Positions 1 to 8,718 of a DNA stretch of 36,984 nt are shown here, in pieces. Positions within the stretch are counted from its first letter, which is position 1, and each line of letters starts with the position of its first letter. Both the position numbers and the translations under genes were made by a program. The notes under the pieces were generated by a model that searched no databases, had not been told where the DNA came from, and worked only from the letters and a program-made list of their open reading frames with translations. The stretch is from Nitrospirota bacterium (GTDB taxonomy: Bacteria > Nitrospirota > Leptospirillia > Leptospirillales > Leptospirillaceae). The stretch lies in the NCBI GenBank assembly GCA_021827365.1, contig JAKAWK010000008.1, positions 1-36,984 on the forward strand, given 5' to 3'.

Positions 1-2
1 AG

Positions 3-1505
3 TTCGCCTTCGGGGTGGAGATGCGCCACGAGGCGGACCAGTTCCTCTCTGCGGCCGAGCCCTCGGAAAAAAATCAGTGGGCGCACGTCCGGGAGCTCGT
101 GGCCATTCGCCGGGAGATGTCGGCCGTCCTTGCCATCCGCCACAATGTGACCCGCGTCGATCTCCTCTCCCGCCAGACGGGCCTTCCCCACATCGTCTCG
201 ACCTCGGGGATACCGATGTCGCCCGGGGAGAGGGCGGCCCACGATGCCGTCGCCCTGGGAGGGCGACCCTGGGTCTCCGTCCGGGAACGCTCCGGCGGGG
301 ATGCCATCTACGTGGTGGTGCCCTTCATGCACAGGAACCGGCTCATGGGATCTGTCGGGGTCCGCCTCTCCTACTATGAGGTCAACGCCCTAGTCAGGCA
401 GGAAAAGGAACGGATGGCCTTCATCCTTCTCGCGGGGTTCCTCCTCCTGATGGGCGGTCTGAGCTTCGTCCTTGGGCGATGGCTGATCGATCCGATCCGG
501 AGCCTGGAACGCTCCATGAGAGCCGTGGGCGAAGGAAACCTGACCGGGGAGTTCGGGACTTCGGGATCCTCCGAGGTTCAGCGGACAGGGGATTCCTTCA
601 ACAGGATGGTGGAGATGCTCCGGGAAAGGACTCGGGAGAAGGAGTCCCTTCTTGACGAGGTCAAGCGTCTGAACGAGGGTCTTCAGGACAGGATCCTGGA
701 GAAGACCCGGGAGCTCCGGGACAAGAACCAGGCCCTGGCCCAGACCAACGAGGCCATGTATTTCCTTCAGAGGCGCCTGTCGGAGCTCGAACGCAGGGCG
801 GCGATCGGGGAGGGGATGGCGGTTGTGGCCCACGAACTCGGAAATCCTCTCCACTCCATCGCAGGCCACCTCGAGCTGCTTTTGGAAGAGCCCGACCTTC
901 CTCCCCGGGTCGCCGGACCCCTGCGTATTGTCTCGGGCCAGACGGAACGGATGATCAAGGTCATCAAAAAGCTCCTCTCCCTCTCCCGCCGATCGGAAAA
1001 TCCCCGGGACAGGGTCATGATCGAGCCCCTTCTCCGGGACATCGTGAGCCTGGTGGAGCCGAGGCTCCGCTCGACCGGGGCGGAGATATCCCTGGAGACG
1101 GAGTCCGCCGGACCCCCTCTCTGGGTCAGGGGGGATGCGGACGCCCTGCAGAGTCTCTTTCTGAACCTTCTGGAAAATGCCATGGATGCCGCGGGGGCCG
1201 GGGGCCGGATTCTTGTCCGGGCGGACTGGGCGGACCAGAGGGTCCGGATCCGGGTCCGGGATTCCGGGCCCGGCATTCCCCCGGCCTTGAGGTCCCGCGT
1301 CTTCGACCCATTCTTTACGACAAAGCCGTCCGGAACGGGGCTGGGACTGGCGGTTTGCAAGAAGATCGCCGAGGATCTCGGGGGAGCGATCCATCTCGGC
1401 CCGGGGCCGGGGGGAGATGTGGTCGTCCTTTTCCCGGGGGAGGAGGCGGAAGGGGGAGTCTCGCCTGTGTCCGTCCCCGGACAGGAAGCCTCTTCACGCA
1501 CTTGA
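3..1505 (+). CDS. Membrane sensor histidine kinase (5' end outside window)
   Basis: The frame is open from base 3 with no start required, so the gene begins upstream; an internal GTG at 15 is unlikely to be the true start. In order: the end of an extracytoplasmic sensor region, a transmembrane helix (about 414-488), a HAMP linker beginning DPIRSLERSM, a charged coiled coil, then the kinase core. The H-box reads VVAHELGNP with the phospho-accepting His at 831-833. It is followed by the N-box NLLENAMDAAG, the G1 box DSGPGIP, the F-box FDPFFTTKPSG and the G2 box TGLGLAV, so the catalytic domain looks complete. Known family role: autophosphorylation on His and transfer to a response regulator. 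A receiver-only protein begins 30 bases after the stop and is the obvious partner. The signal sensed cannot be read from the sequence. Confidence 0.93.
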   Translation, partial: FAFGVEMRHEADQFLSAAEPSEKNQWAHVRELVAIRREMSAVLAIRHNVTRVDLLSRQTGLPHIVSTSGIPMSPGERAAHDAVALGGRPWVSVRERSGGDAIYVVVPFMHRNRLMGSVGVRLSYYEVNALVRQEKERMAFILLAGFLLLMGGLSFVLGRWLIDPIRSLERSMRAVGEGNLTGEFGTSGSSEVQRTGDSFNRMVEMLRERTREKESLLDEVKRLNEGLQDRILEKTRELRDKNQALAQTNEAMYFLQRRLSELERRAAIGEGMAVVAHELGNPLHSIAGHLELLLEEPDLPPRVAGPLRIVSGQTERMIKVIKKLLSLSRRSENPRDRVMIEPLLRDIVSLVEPRLRSTGAEISLETESAGPPLWVRGDADALQSLFLNLLENAMDAAGAGGRILVRADWADQRVRIRVRDSGPGIPPALRSRVFDPFFTTKPSGTGLGLAVCKKIAEDLGGAIHLGPGPGGDVVVLFPGEEAEGGVSPVSVPGQEASSRT

Positions 1506-1535
1506 ACAGCCATCCTCTTTTTGGTAGTGTTGGCT

Positions 1536-1961
1536 ATGTACTCGAGCAGAAAAAAAAGTTCAAATATCCATCTGGTCTCCGGAAACGAGGGGGCCGGAAG
1601 GTCGATCCTGGTCGTCGAGGACGATGCCGTCGCGCTTGACCTTCTGGCAGAAATCCTTCGCCGGAACCAATTCCGGGTGTGGGTGGCCTCCTCCGTCGAC
1701 ATGGCGATCGGCCTTCTTGAAAAAACGGCTGTCGATCTCGTCCTCTCGGATTTGCGGATGCCCGACCGGGATGGAATGGATCTTCTCAGACATATCAGGG
1801 AAAACAATTCCGATCTTCCCGTTGTCCTCCTGTCGGCCTTCGGAGATGAGCATCTCTGGGTGGAAGCCCTGTCTGCCGGGGCCGTCGATCTCATTCCGAA
1901 ACCGTTCAAAAAACAGGAAATCATCGATGTCATCAACCGGACCTTGTCCGGCCGCGGATAA
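1536..1961 (+). CDS. Single-domain response regulator (receiver only)
   Basis: A CheY-like receiver domain fills nearly the whole protein. Visible are the acidic pair in ILVVEDDA, the phospho-acceptor Asp in LVLSDLRMPD (codon 1749-1751), the switch Ser in LLSAF and the conserved Lys in PKPF. No DNA-binding or enzymatic output domain follows, so it probably acts by protein contact or in a phosphorelay. TTG at 1521 and 1530 and GTG at 1527 are alternative starts; ATG 1536 was chosen as the only ATG before the domain, and no clear ribosome binding site separates them. It follows the histidine kinase directly and presumably forms a two-component pair with it. The N-terminal 25 residues before the domain are polar and unrecognised. 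Confidence 0.88.
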   Translation: MYSSRKKSSNIHLVSGNEGAGRSILVVEDDAVALDLLAEILRRNQFRVWVASSVDMAIGLLEKTAVDLVLSDLRMPDRDGMDLLRHIRENNSDLPVVLLSAFGDEHLWVEALSAGAVDLIPKPFKKQEIIDVINRTLSGRG

Positions 1962-2009
1962 CTCTGCCGCCTAAAACGATAACCGTGTTTCCGAGGGGTG
2001 GTCCTGATC

Positions 2010-3518
2010 ATGAGTGAACAAGTGAAGATTTTTTCCGGCAAAAGACTTCTGGCCTTAGGCGTGCTTTGGGCAGGGCTGTTCGTGGGAGTTCCGGCAATGC
2101 CGGGACCGGCTCTGGCGGCCCCGGCCTCCGGCGGGGACCCCGTGGTTTCGGAGAAGGATGTCGCGGCCGGGCTTGCGCTCCAGAAAAGCTTTGAAGCTGT
2201 CTCCCGGGCCGTCCTTCCGGCGGTTGTGAACATCTCCACGACTTCACTCGTCTCGACTGCTCCTCACCTGCCCCCCATGTTCGACGATCCTTTCTTCAAG
2301 CGCTTCTTCGGGAACCCCTTCGGTCCCGGGGGAGGGCAGTCTCCCCAGAAGCACGTGGAGCGGAGTCTCGGATCGGGATTCATCATCAGTGCCGACGGAA
2401 CTATCGTGACCAACAACCATGTCGTCAAGAACGCCACGAAGGTCACCGTCCTGCTTAGCAACAAGAAATCCTACCAGGCCAAGGTGATCGGAACCGATCC
2501 GATGACCGACATCGCCGTGATCAAGATCAATGCCCGGTCTCCCCTTCCGGTGGTCACCTGGGGAGACTCCAAGAATGTGGATGTGGGGACGATCGTCCTG
2601 GCGATGGGATCACCTTTCGGACTGACCCAGTCGGTCACCATGGGAATTGTGTCCGCCCTCAAGCGGAGCAACATGGGAATCGAGCAGTACGAAAACTTCA
2701 TCCAGACCGATGCGGCCATCAACCCGGGAAACTCCGGGGGACCCCTGGTCAACCTGATGGGAGAGGTCGTGGGGATGAACACCGCCATCTACACCACCAA
2801 CGGCGGCTATGAAGGGATCGGGTTCGCCATTCCCGTGACGATGGTCCGGCAGGTGGTTCAGGATCTGATCTCGAAGGGCAAGGTCGTTCGCGGATGGCTC
2901 GGGATCTCGATCCAGAACGTGACCCCGGTCATTGCCAAACAGTTCGGCTTAAAGAAAAACTCCGGCGTTCTGGTGAGCGATGTCCTTCCGGGTAGCCCCG
3001 CCGAGTCAGCCCGTCTCAAGCGGGGGGATGTCATCACCGCCTTGAACGGCATGGCCGTGGAGGACGCCAATGATCTCCGGATGCATGTGGCCCGGATCCC
3101 TCCCGGAAAGATCGCGAGGCTGACGGTCGTCCGCTCCGGCCAATCCCGGAACATCGACGTGAAGGTCGGCGAACTTCCCAAGAAGCTCGCGATGAACAGC
3201 CGCCGCAGGGAAGAGGGCGCGGGGAACTTCAAGAATGTCCTGAAGGGCCTTCGCATCCTGGACCTAAACGGCGAGATCCGGCAACAGCTCGGACTCTCCT
3301 CCCGGATCCACGGGGTCGTGATCCAGGCCGTCCAGCCCGGCTCTGCGGTCGAGGCGGCCGGACTCAGGCGGGGGGACATTATCGTGGAAATCGACAGAAA
3401 GACCGTCCGGTCGGTCTCGGACTTCGTCCGGATTGCCCGGCGGATTCCCCCGGATGCGGAAGTGCTCCTGACCATCCTTCACGATGGACGGCACAGCTAT
3501 GTCTCCGTCTCCCCCTAG
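2010..3518 (+). CDS. htrA: Periplasmic HtrA/Deg-type serine protease with two PDZ domains
   Basis: An N-terminal signal peptide (hydrophobic segment after KRLLALG, ending near ALAAPA) exports the protein. The trypsin-like domain has a complete catalytic triad: His137 in TNNHVVKN, Asp167 in MTDIAVIK and Ser242 in GNSGGPLV. Two PDZ domains follow, the first around GWLGISIQNVTP with SGVLVSDVLPGSPA, the second with HGVVIQAVQPGSAVEAAG, which is the classical DegP/DegQ layout and length (502 residues). The family degrades or refolds damaged envelope proteins. ATG 2010 was chosen because GAGGGG at 1993-1998 lies at a suitable distance; GTG 1998 is in frame but overlaps that site. It lies behind a two-component pair, which might control it, although no binding site is evident. 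Confidence 0.95.
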   Translation: MSEQVKIFSGKRLLALGVLWAGLFVGVPAMPGPALAAPASGGDPVVSEKDVAAGLALQKSFEAVSRAVLPAVVNISTTSLVSTAPHLPPMFDDPFFKRFFGNPFGPGGGQSPQKHVERSLGSGFIISADGTIVTNNHVVKNATKVTVLLSNKKSYQAKVIGTDPMTDIAVIKINARSPLPVVTWGDSKNVDVGTIVLAMGSPFGLTQSVTMGIVSALKRSNMGIEQYENFIQTDAAINPGNSGGPLVNLMGEVVGMNTAIYTTNGGYEGIGFAIPVTMVRQVVQDLISKGKVVRGWLGISIQNVTPVIAKQFGLKKNSGVLVSDVLPGSPAESARLKRGDVITALNGMAVEDANDLRMHVARIPPGKIARLTVVRSGQSRNIDVKVGELPKKLAMNSRRREEGAGNFKNVLKGLRILDLNGEIRQQLGLSSRIHGVVIQAVQPGSAVEAAGLRRGDIIVEIDRKTVRSVSDFVRIARRIPPDAEVLLTILHDGRHSYVSVSP

Positions 3519-4056
3519 GGAAGAGACGCTCCGCCCCTCCCCTCCTCCCTCTCCGGGAAAGGGGAGGCCCCCGGTTTCGGTCATGGGAGTCGATCCCGGA
3601 CTTGCGCGGACCGGATGGGCCGTGGTCACGGGAGACTCCTTCCAGAAGCTGACATTCCGGGGAGGGGGGACGATCAAGACCTTTCCGGGGGAGGCCCTGT
3701 CTGATCGCATCGGGGCGATCTGCGACGCCCTGGAAACCCAGATCCGGGACCATTCCGTCTCGGCCCTCTGCCTCGAAGACCATTTTTCCCGGCGAAATGC
3801 CCCGGGAGTCGGCCATATCCTGGGGCCGGTCATCGGGGCGGTGGCCTATCTCGCCTATCGCCACCGACTGTCCTTTCTTGCCATTCCGCCAAGAGAGCTG
3901 AAACACCGGGTCACGGGAACAGGGGGATCCTCCAAGGAAGACCTGATCCGCGCCCTGTCCTTCTGGTTCGGGCCGGATCTCAAGGTGGGCACGACCCACG
4001 AGGGCGACGCCCTGGGCCTCGCCTTCCTGGGGTTCGGGAGGCTCGGACATCCGTGA
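3499..4056 (+). CDS. ruvC: Crossover junction endodeoxyribonuclease RuvC
   Basis: RuvC resolves Holliday junctions together with RuvAB. The RNase H-like fold starts with VMGVDPGLARTGWAV (first catalytic Asp). The second acidic residue is in CLEDHF. The last pair appears as HEGDALGLA, with His in place of the usual first Asp; a His is also known at this position in Thermus RuvC, so activity is expected. The start is uncertain. ATG 3583 would cut into the first beta strand, while ATG 3499 or 3484 adds about 30 Pro/Ser-rich residues and overlaps the end of the protease gene. The best ribosome binding site (GGGGAGG, 3560-3566) lies 16 bases before ATG 3583, so none fits perfectly. The stop overlaps the ruvA start as GTGA, indicating translational coupling. 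Confidence 0.93.
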   Translation: MSPSPPREETLRPSPPPSPGKGRPPVSVMGVDPGLARTGWAVVTGDSFQKLTFRGGGTIKTFPGEALSDRIGAICDALETQIRDHSVSALCLEDHFSRRNAPGVGHILGPVIGAVAYLAYRHRLSFLAIPPRELKHRVTGTGGSSKEDLIRALSFWFGPDLKVGTTHEGDALGLAFLGFGRLGHP

Positions 4057-4691
4057 TTGCCCGTCTGTGGGGATCCGTCGAGGAATCCGGGACAGAATCC
4101 GTCATCATAAGGGCCGGATCGGTGGGATACAGGGTCCTTCTCTCTCCCTATTCCCTCGCCCATCTTTCGGGCTCTTCGGGGCCCGTCTCGCTCCGGACCG
4201 TCCTTCTCTGGAGCGAACACCAGGAATCGCCCCTCCTGGTCGGCTTTGTCGATGCGGCGGAAGAGGAGCTGTTCCATGAAATCCGGCGGATCGGGGGCCT
4301 CGGGGCGACGAAGGCGATCCGGATGATATCGGTCTCTCCCCAGGAAATCTGGCAGTCCATCGCCGCGGGAGATGTCTCAAGGCTAAAAAAGCTCAAGGGG
4401 GTGGGGGAGACGACGGCCCGAAAGCTCGTCTCCGAGCTTCGGGATCGTCTTCCGCCTTCGCTCCTGGCCTCCTCCAAGGACACCCTGGCCCAGCCTTCGG
4501 CAATCCCTCCGGGGGCTTCTATCCCGAATCCCGCGGGCCCGGCCGATTCGGTTTTTGAAATTCTGACCCGGCAGTTCGGCCACTCGTCCGCGGAGGCAGA
4601 AAAGATGATCCGGCGGGCCTTGGCCCGAAACCCTGCCGTCAAATCGGTGGAGGAGCTCTTCGATGAAGTCTACAGGCATGGAGTGGACTGA
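4053..4691 (+). CDS. ruvA: Holliday junction branch migration protein RuvA
   Basis: RuvA binds four-way junctions as a tetramer and loads RuvB. The N-terminal OB-like domain begins MIARLWGSV. The helix-hairpin-helix region includes [16 protein letters not shown] and [21 protein letters not shown], with the family's GxGxxTA pattern. A Pro/Ser/Ala linker leads to the small C-terminal RuvB-contacting domain ([16 protein letters not shown]). At 212 residues it is close to the usual 190-210. The GTG start is dictated by the GTGA overlap with ruvC, and the 3' end overlaps ruvB by 29 bases. The ruvC-ruvA-ruvB order is conserved in many bacteria, and no LexA-type box was recognised upstream. Confidence 0.95.
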   Translation: MIARLWGSVEESGTESVIIRAGSVGYRVLLSPYSLAHLSGSSGPVSLRTVLLWSEHQESPLLVGFVDAAEEELFHEIRRIGGLGATKAIRMISVSPQEIWQSIAAGDVSRLKKLKGVGETTARKLVSELRDRLPPSLLASSKDTLAQPSAIPPGASIPNPAGPADSVFEILTRQFGHSSAEAEKMIRRALARNPAVKSVEELFDEVYRHGVD

Positions 4692-5715
4692 TCCAACGGC
4701 CGGTCCCATGGACCTGCCGGATCTTCCCTCCCCCGAATTCCCTGACACCTCCCCGGCAATCCGTCCGCGCTCCTTCGACGAATACATCGGCCAGGAGGCG
4801 GTGCTATCCGGCCTCAAGATCAGCATCGAGGCCGCTCTTCTTCGGGAGGAGTGCCTGGACCACATTCTCCTCCACGGTCCTCCGGGTCTCGGAAAAACCA
4901 CGCTGGCGGGGCTGATTGCCGGGGCCATGGGGGTTCCCTTCCTGACGACCTCCGGCCCTGTCCTCGAGAAGGGCGGAGATCTTGTGGGAATCCTCTCCCG
5001 CCTCTCTCCCAAGACGGTGCTCTTCATCGACGAAATTCACCGTCTTCCCCGGCCCGTCGAGGAAATCCTCTACGGCGCGATGGAGGACTTTGCCATCGAT
5101 GTGATCTTCGACCGGGGTCCCTCCGCCAGGACCTTCCGGCATGTCCTTCCCCCCTTCACCCTGGTGGGCGCCACGACCCGGGCCGGCCTCCTGTCGGCCC
5201 CGCTCCGGGACCGGTTCGGGATTTTCCAGGACCTCGATTTCTACAGGCCGGACGAACTGGTCAAGATTCTCATCCGGTCCGCGGGGGTCCTGGGATTTTC
5301 CGTTCCCGAAGAGGCGGCCATGGAAATCGGCTGCCGGTCCCGGGGAACCCCCCGGATCGCGAACCGGCTCCTCCGCAGGGTCAGGGACTATGCCCAGGTC
5401 AAGTCCAATGGAACGGTCACGCGATCCCTGGTTCTGGAGGCCCTGAAGGTGGAGGGGATCGATGATCTGGGGCTGAACCGGGTCGACCGGAAGGTCCTTC
5501 ATACCATCGGAACGGTCTATAACGGGGGACCTGTGGGCGTGGAGGCTTTGGCTGCGACCCTGCAGATCGAGGTGGACACGATCATCGATGTGGTCGAGCC
5601 GTATCTTCTCAAGGAAGGGCTGATCGCCCGGACCCCCGCCGGACGGAGGCTGACCGAGTATGGCCAGAAACGCATCTCCGGGTCGGGCCTCTTTCTGGAT
5701 TCTCCGGAATCCTAG
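4663..5715 (+). CDS. ruvB: Holliday junction branch migration helicase RuvB
   Basis: AAA+ motor of the RuvAB complex. Walker A is GPPGLGKTT (residues 72-80), Walker B is LFIDEIHRL, sensor 1 is VGATTRAG and the arginine-finger region is APLRDRFG. The C-terminal winged-helix domain carries [14 protein letters not shown] and the end motif [10 protein letters not shown]. Length (350) is normal. ATG 4663 has GGAGGAG at 4648-4654 with eight-base spacing; ATG 4678 is a weaker alternative. Translation is probably coupled to ruvA through the overlap. Just before the stop an inverted repeat GGATTC-TCCG-GAATCC (5697-5712) could form a hairpin but has no following T tract. Confidence 0.96.
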   Translation: MKSTGMEWTDPTAGPMDLPDLPSPEFPDTSPAIRPRSFDEYIGQEAVLSGLKISIEAALLREECLDHILLHGPPGLGKTTLAGLIAGAMGVPFLTTSGPVLEKGGDLVGILSRLSPKTVLFIDEIHRLPRPVEEILYGAMEDFAIDVIFDRGPSARTFRHVLPPFTLVGATTRAGLLSAPLRDRFGIFQDLDFYRPDELVKILIRSAGVLGFSVPEEAAMEIGCRSRGTPRIANRLLRRVRDYAQVKSNGTVTRSLVLEALKVEGIDDLGLNRVDRKVLHTIGTVYNGGPVGVEALAATLQIEVDTIIDVVEPYLLKEGLIARTPAGRRLTEYGQKRISGSGLFLDSPES

Positions 5716-5733
5716 ATCTCCGGACGATCCTGG

Positions 5734-6417
5734 CTAGGAGCTGTGGGGCATCTTGAAATTGTAGGTGATTCCCAGAAGAACCGGAAGGGTCCACATGACG
5801 CTCGAGGAGACGTCGGTGTGGGTCTGGGGGTCGTTGGCGGAGATGGGGCCCTGAATCATCGTGGGTAGGACCTCTCCGTAAAGCGAAAAGGTGGAGTTGA
5901 TCGGAACCAGAAGCCCGGCTCCCAGGTCGGCGGTAAAAGAGACCGACCCCACATTTCCCTGGTTGGCGGGAAGGCTGTTGAAGGAGGGACCCAGGTCGAT
6001 GGCCAGGTAGGGGATGACGGGCTCCAGGCTGACCCGGGGGTCGAAGAGTGGAAAGGTGGCTCCGACCGTGAGCGGAAGCGCCGAAAATCCATGGAAGCCC
6101 AAGCTGGGCGCAAACGAGGAGTACCCCACGGAAAAGCGGAGCCCCAGGTGGGAGGCGAGCTGGGAACTCCACCTTAAGTGAAAGTCGATTCCGGTGTTTT
6201 CAAGCTGACTCATCTGGGTGGCGGGGACGGGCGTTCCGTCGATCAGGCCGTTAATGCTTCCGGACAGGATGGGATCCACCCCGCCGTCGAAGGAGAGGCT
6301 CTGCCAGGCGAACTCTCCCGCCGCCCGGGCCGGGAGGGCGGGGAGAAAGACAAGAGAGAAACCGCACAGAAGGAGACCCGCCAGGACAGGGAGGCGTTTT
6401 TTCGGAATATGTGTCAT
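5734..6417 (-). CDS. Predicted outer-membrane beta-barrel protein, function unknown
   Basis: A typical signal peptide (KKRLPVLAG... ending PARAA) precedes about 200 residues of alternating polar and hydrophobic strands, for example LGLRFSVGYSSF, VIPYLAIDLGP and SFTADLGAGLLVPI. The C-terminal strand ends in LPVLLGITYNF, as in small outer-membrane barrels of the OmpW or OprF-N type. ATG 6417 was chosen because the signal peptide begins there; an in-frame start 39 bases upstream would add a non-signal-like stretch. No family can be named with confidence. It stands alone on the minus strand, convergent with ruvB and divergent from the next gene, whose start lies only 62 bases away. Confidence 0.72.
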   Translation of the reverse strand: MTHIPKKRLPVLAGLLLCGFSLVFLPALPARAAGEFAWQSLSFDGGVDPILSGSINGLIDGTPVPATQMSQLENTGIDFHLRWSSQLASHLGLRFSVGYSSFAPSLGFHGFSALPLTVGATFPLFDPRVSLEPVIPYLAIDLGPSFNSLPANQGNVGSVSFTADLGAGLLVPINSTFSLYGEVLPTMIQGPISANDPQTHTDVSSSVMWTLPVLLGITYNFKMPHSS

Positions 6418-6479
6418 AGGCCCATTCTCGCCGGGTGGCAGGGCAAAGTCAAACATGGGAACGGAAATCGAGGTGAGGG

Positions 6480-7301
6480 GTGAATTTCGGAAATCTGATC
6501 TGGCTTTTTTTTATTCTCCTGATGATTCAGCCGATCATGTCGCGGCGCATGCTCGAGTTTGCCCGGGCCCAGGCCTTGAGAAACCTCGAACGCTCCCGGG
6601 GAACGCGGGCCATTGCCTTAGTCCACAGGCAGGAGACGATGAATCTTCTGGGCTTCCCCATTCTCCGCTTCATCAACGTCGAGGATTCGGAGGAGATCCT
6701 GCGGGCCATCAAGATGACCGATCCCGAGACGCCCATCGACCTGATCATCCATTCTCCCGGGGGCCTTGTCCTGGCATCCATGCAGATTGCCCACGCACTG
6801 GCCAACCGGAAGGCTCCCGTCACTGTTTTCGTACCCCATTTCGCCATGAGCGGGGGAACCCTGATCGCCCTCTCAGCATCCCGGATCGTGATGGACGAGA
6901 ATGCGGTTCTGGGGCCGGTCGATCCCCAGATCGGGGAGTTCCCGGCCGCCTCCATCCTCCGCGTTCTCGAACGAAAGAGCCATGACGAAATCGACGACAA
7001 GACCATGATCATGGCCGACGTGGCCGAGAAGGCCATCCGCCAGCTCTCCGACGGCGTGACCGACCTTCTCTCGAAACGCATGGAGGCCGGGAAGGCGAGA
7101 AGTCTGGCCAATCTTCTGGCCACCGGCCACTTTACCCACGACTATCCCCTCACGGTGGAAGAGCTCCGGAAGTTCGAGATTCCCATCTCGACCGAAGTTC
7201 CCGAGGAAATCTATCTCTTCATGAGGCTCTTCCCCCAGCCCAAGCAGATAACGCCCTCCGTCAGCTACCTTCCGACCCTCCCCCGCCACTCCCGGTCCTG
7301 A
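6480..7301 (+). CDS. SDH_sah-family (ClpP/SppA-fold) membrane serine protease
   Basis: A hydrophobic N-terminal helix (LIWLFFILLMIQPI) anchors the protein. The ClpP-like core contains the oxyanion segment IHSPGGLVLAS, the nucleophile-type motif HFAMSGGTLIALSA and VLGPVDPQIG. These match the serine dehydrogenase proteinase (SDH_sah, PF01972) family, a group of SppA-like peptidases whose substrates are mostly unknown. GTG 6480 is preceded by AGGTGA at 6471-6476, close to the start; an ATG at 6522 is possible but would remove half of the anchor. A good intrinsic terminator immediately follows the gene, so it is probably its own transcription unit. Confidence 0.82.
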   Translation: MNFGNLIWLFFILLMIQPIMSRRMLEFARAQALRNLERSRGTRAIALVHRQETMNLLGFPILRFINVEDSEEILRAIKMTDPETPIDLIIHSPGGLVLASMQIAHALANRKAPVTVFVPHFAMSGGTLIALSASRIVMDENAVLGPVDPQIGEFPAASILRVLERKSHDEIDDKTMIMADVAEKAIRQLSDGVTDLLSKRMEAGKARSLANLLATGHFTHDYPLTVEELRKFEIPISTEVPEEIYLFMRLFPQPKQITPSVSYLPTLPRHSRS

Positions 7302-7321
7302 CCGGCGGGTGGCCGGTTTTT
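7301..7321 (+). terminator. Intrinsic terminator after the SDH_sah gene
   Basis: ACCGGC (7301-7306) and GCCGGT (7312-7317) pair across a five-base loop and run into five T residues. The hairpin starts at the stop codon of the preceding gene. Confidence 0.78.
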
Positions 7322-7336
7322 CGGGCTTTCGGGCTC

Positions 7337-7345
7337 TGGTATAAT
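7337..7345 (+). promoter_or_regulatory. Extended -10 promoter for the IsdG-like operon
   Basis: TGGTATAAT is a perfect extended -10 (TG-N-TATAAT). No good -35 is seen 17 bases upstream, where the terminator T tract lies, which is tolerated at extended -10 promoters. The start point would fall near 7352, about 30 bases before the chosen ATG, and the site lies directly after a terminator. Confidence 0.55.
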
Positions 7346-7382
7346 GGGTTCATGGACAAGGACCCTCAAGAAAGGACGCAAG

Positions 7383-7691
7383 ATGATTGTTGTTGCCAAC
7401 AGGATCCGGGTAACCCCGGGCCACGAAAAGGACTTCGAGGAACGCTTCAGAAACCGCAAGGGAATGATTGACGGTTTTCCGGGATTCATCCGGAATCTCA
7501 TCCTCCGTCCTGTCGATTCCGAGTATTACTCCGTCATGACCTTCTGGGAGTCCATGGAAGCCTTCGAATCCTGGACGCACTCCGACTCCTTCCGCCAGGC
7601 CCACTCCCAGAGGCCGCCCAAGGAGATGTTTTCCGGTCCCAATGTCCTGGAAATCCACGAGGTCATCATGGATACCGGCCAGAATGTCTAA
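7383..7691 (+). CDS. IsdG/ABM-fold monooxygenase (possible haem-degrading enzyme)
   Basis: About 102 residues forming one ferredoxin-like antibiotic-biosynthesis-monooxygenase domain. The three residues used by IsdG-type haem oxygenases are in place: Asn6 (VVANRI), Trp64 (FESWTHS) and His74 (RQAHS), with the usual ten-residue Trp-His spacing. Haem breakdown is therefore plausible, but many ABM proteins with this layout are uncharacterised. ATG 7383 was chosen because AAGGA (7372-7376) lies six bases upstream; an ATG at 7344 lies within the predicted -10 region. The stop overlaps the next start by eight bases (ATGTCTAA), suggesting coupled expression. Confidence 0.82.
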   Translation: MIVVANRIRVTPGHEKDFEERFRNRKGMIDGFPGFIRNLILRPVDSEYYSVMTFWESMEAFESWTHSDSFRQAHSQRPPKEMFSGPNVLEIHEVIMDTGQNV

Positions 7692-8718
7692 GGGGGTCCT
7701 GTTGCTCTCGGGGGGACTCGACTCCTCCCTGTCGGGGCTGATCCTCAGAGAGATGGGCGTCCCCCTGGTGGCCCTCCATCTCGAAAGCCCCTTCGGTTGC
7801 GACTCCATGGCGGACCGGATGGCCGCCGAGATAGGAATTCCGCTTGTGAAACGCCCCAAGGGAGAGGCCTTCCTCGATCTTCTGGCCCATCCGAAATACG
7901 GGTACGGAAGCGCCATGAATCCCTGCATCGACTGCCGCATCCACATGTTTGCCCTGGGAAGGGCCTTCATGGAGGAGGTGGGGGCCTCCTTCCTCGTGAC
8001 GGGCGAGGTGCTGGGGCAGCGCCCCATGTCCCAGAAAAAACGCTCCATCGAGGCCATCGACGCCGATTCCGGGATGGAAGGGCGCGTGCTGCGCCCCCTG
8101 TCGGCCAAACTTCTTCCCGAGACCGATCCCGAGAGGGACGGCACCGTGGACAGGAGAAGGCTCTTCGGCTGGGCGGGCCGCTCGAGGAAGCCCCAGCTCG
8201 CCCTGGCTCGCCGACTGGGCCTTTCGGTCATTCCCTCCCCCGCCGGAGGATGCCTTCTGACGGATTCCCACTTCCAGGAACGGGTCGGCGACTTTGTCGC
8301 CGTCGACTGGACCGGGGATCCGGGAAAGGGAGCGGACAGGGCTCCGGCCGCCTCCATGCTCCGGTACGGGAAGCATTTCCGGTTCGAGGAAGGGGAGTGG
8401 GTCATCGTGGGCCGGGACCAGACGGACAACCGGAACCTGGAGACCCATATCCGGAAGGCCGGAGTCGCCTTCCGGCCCGAGGGTTTCGACGGTCCCCTGG
8501 TCTGCATCCTGACCCGGCAGGAGGAGATCTCTCCCCGGATGGGAGAGCTGGCCACGGGAGCCCTGCACGCCTTCGGGGGAGACAAGGTCCCCGACGGCCC
8601 CCTGACCGTGACGGTCCTGAGCGGATCCGGAGAGCGTCCCCTGACCCTTCCCCCCCTCTCTCCGGAACGCTCCCATCTCAAGGAGAAGGAGACATGGATT
8701 CCCCGATGGCGACGATGA
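7684..8718 (+). CDS. PP-loop ATPase, ThiI/MnmA-like tRNA-thiolation-type protein
   Basis: The N-terminus carries the ATP-pyrophosphatase PP-loop LLSGGLDSS and the fold continues through NPCIDCRIHMF, which has a CxxC pair, and LVTGEVLGQRPMSQ. This layout occurs in ThiI/MnmA-like proteins that activate and thiolate RNA bases. The C-terminal part (about residues 200-345, including YGKHFRFEEGEWVIVGRDQTDN) resembles the NFACT-R type RNA-binding domain fused to such PP-loop domains in many bacteria, which supports an RNA substrate. The precise modification is unknown. ATG 7684 overlaps the preceding gene by eight bases, and the 3' end overlaps the radical SAM gene by 25 bases. Confidence 0.78.
   Translation: MSKGVLLLSGGLDSSLSGLILREMGVPLVALHLESPFGCDSMADRMAAEIGIPLVKRPKGEAFLDLLAHPKYGYGSAMNPCIDCRIHMFALGRAFMEEVGASFLVTGEVLGQRPMSQKKRSIEAIDADSGMEGRVLRPLSAKLLPETDPERDGTVDRRRLFGWAGRSRKPQLALARRLGLSVIPSPAGGCLLTDSHFQERVGDFVAVDWTGDPGKGADRAPAASMLRYGKHFRFEEGEWVIVGRDQTDNRNLETHIRKAGVAFRPEGFDGPLVCILTRQEEISPRMGELATGALHAFGGDKVPDGPLTVTVLSGSGERPLTLPPLSPERSHLKEKETWIPRWRR

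Noticed and set aside
767-2239. A 490-codon minus-strand open frame over the kinase, regulator and protease genes
   Set aside because: No domain is recognisable and the opposite strand carries three genes with clear catalytic motifs.
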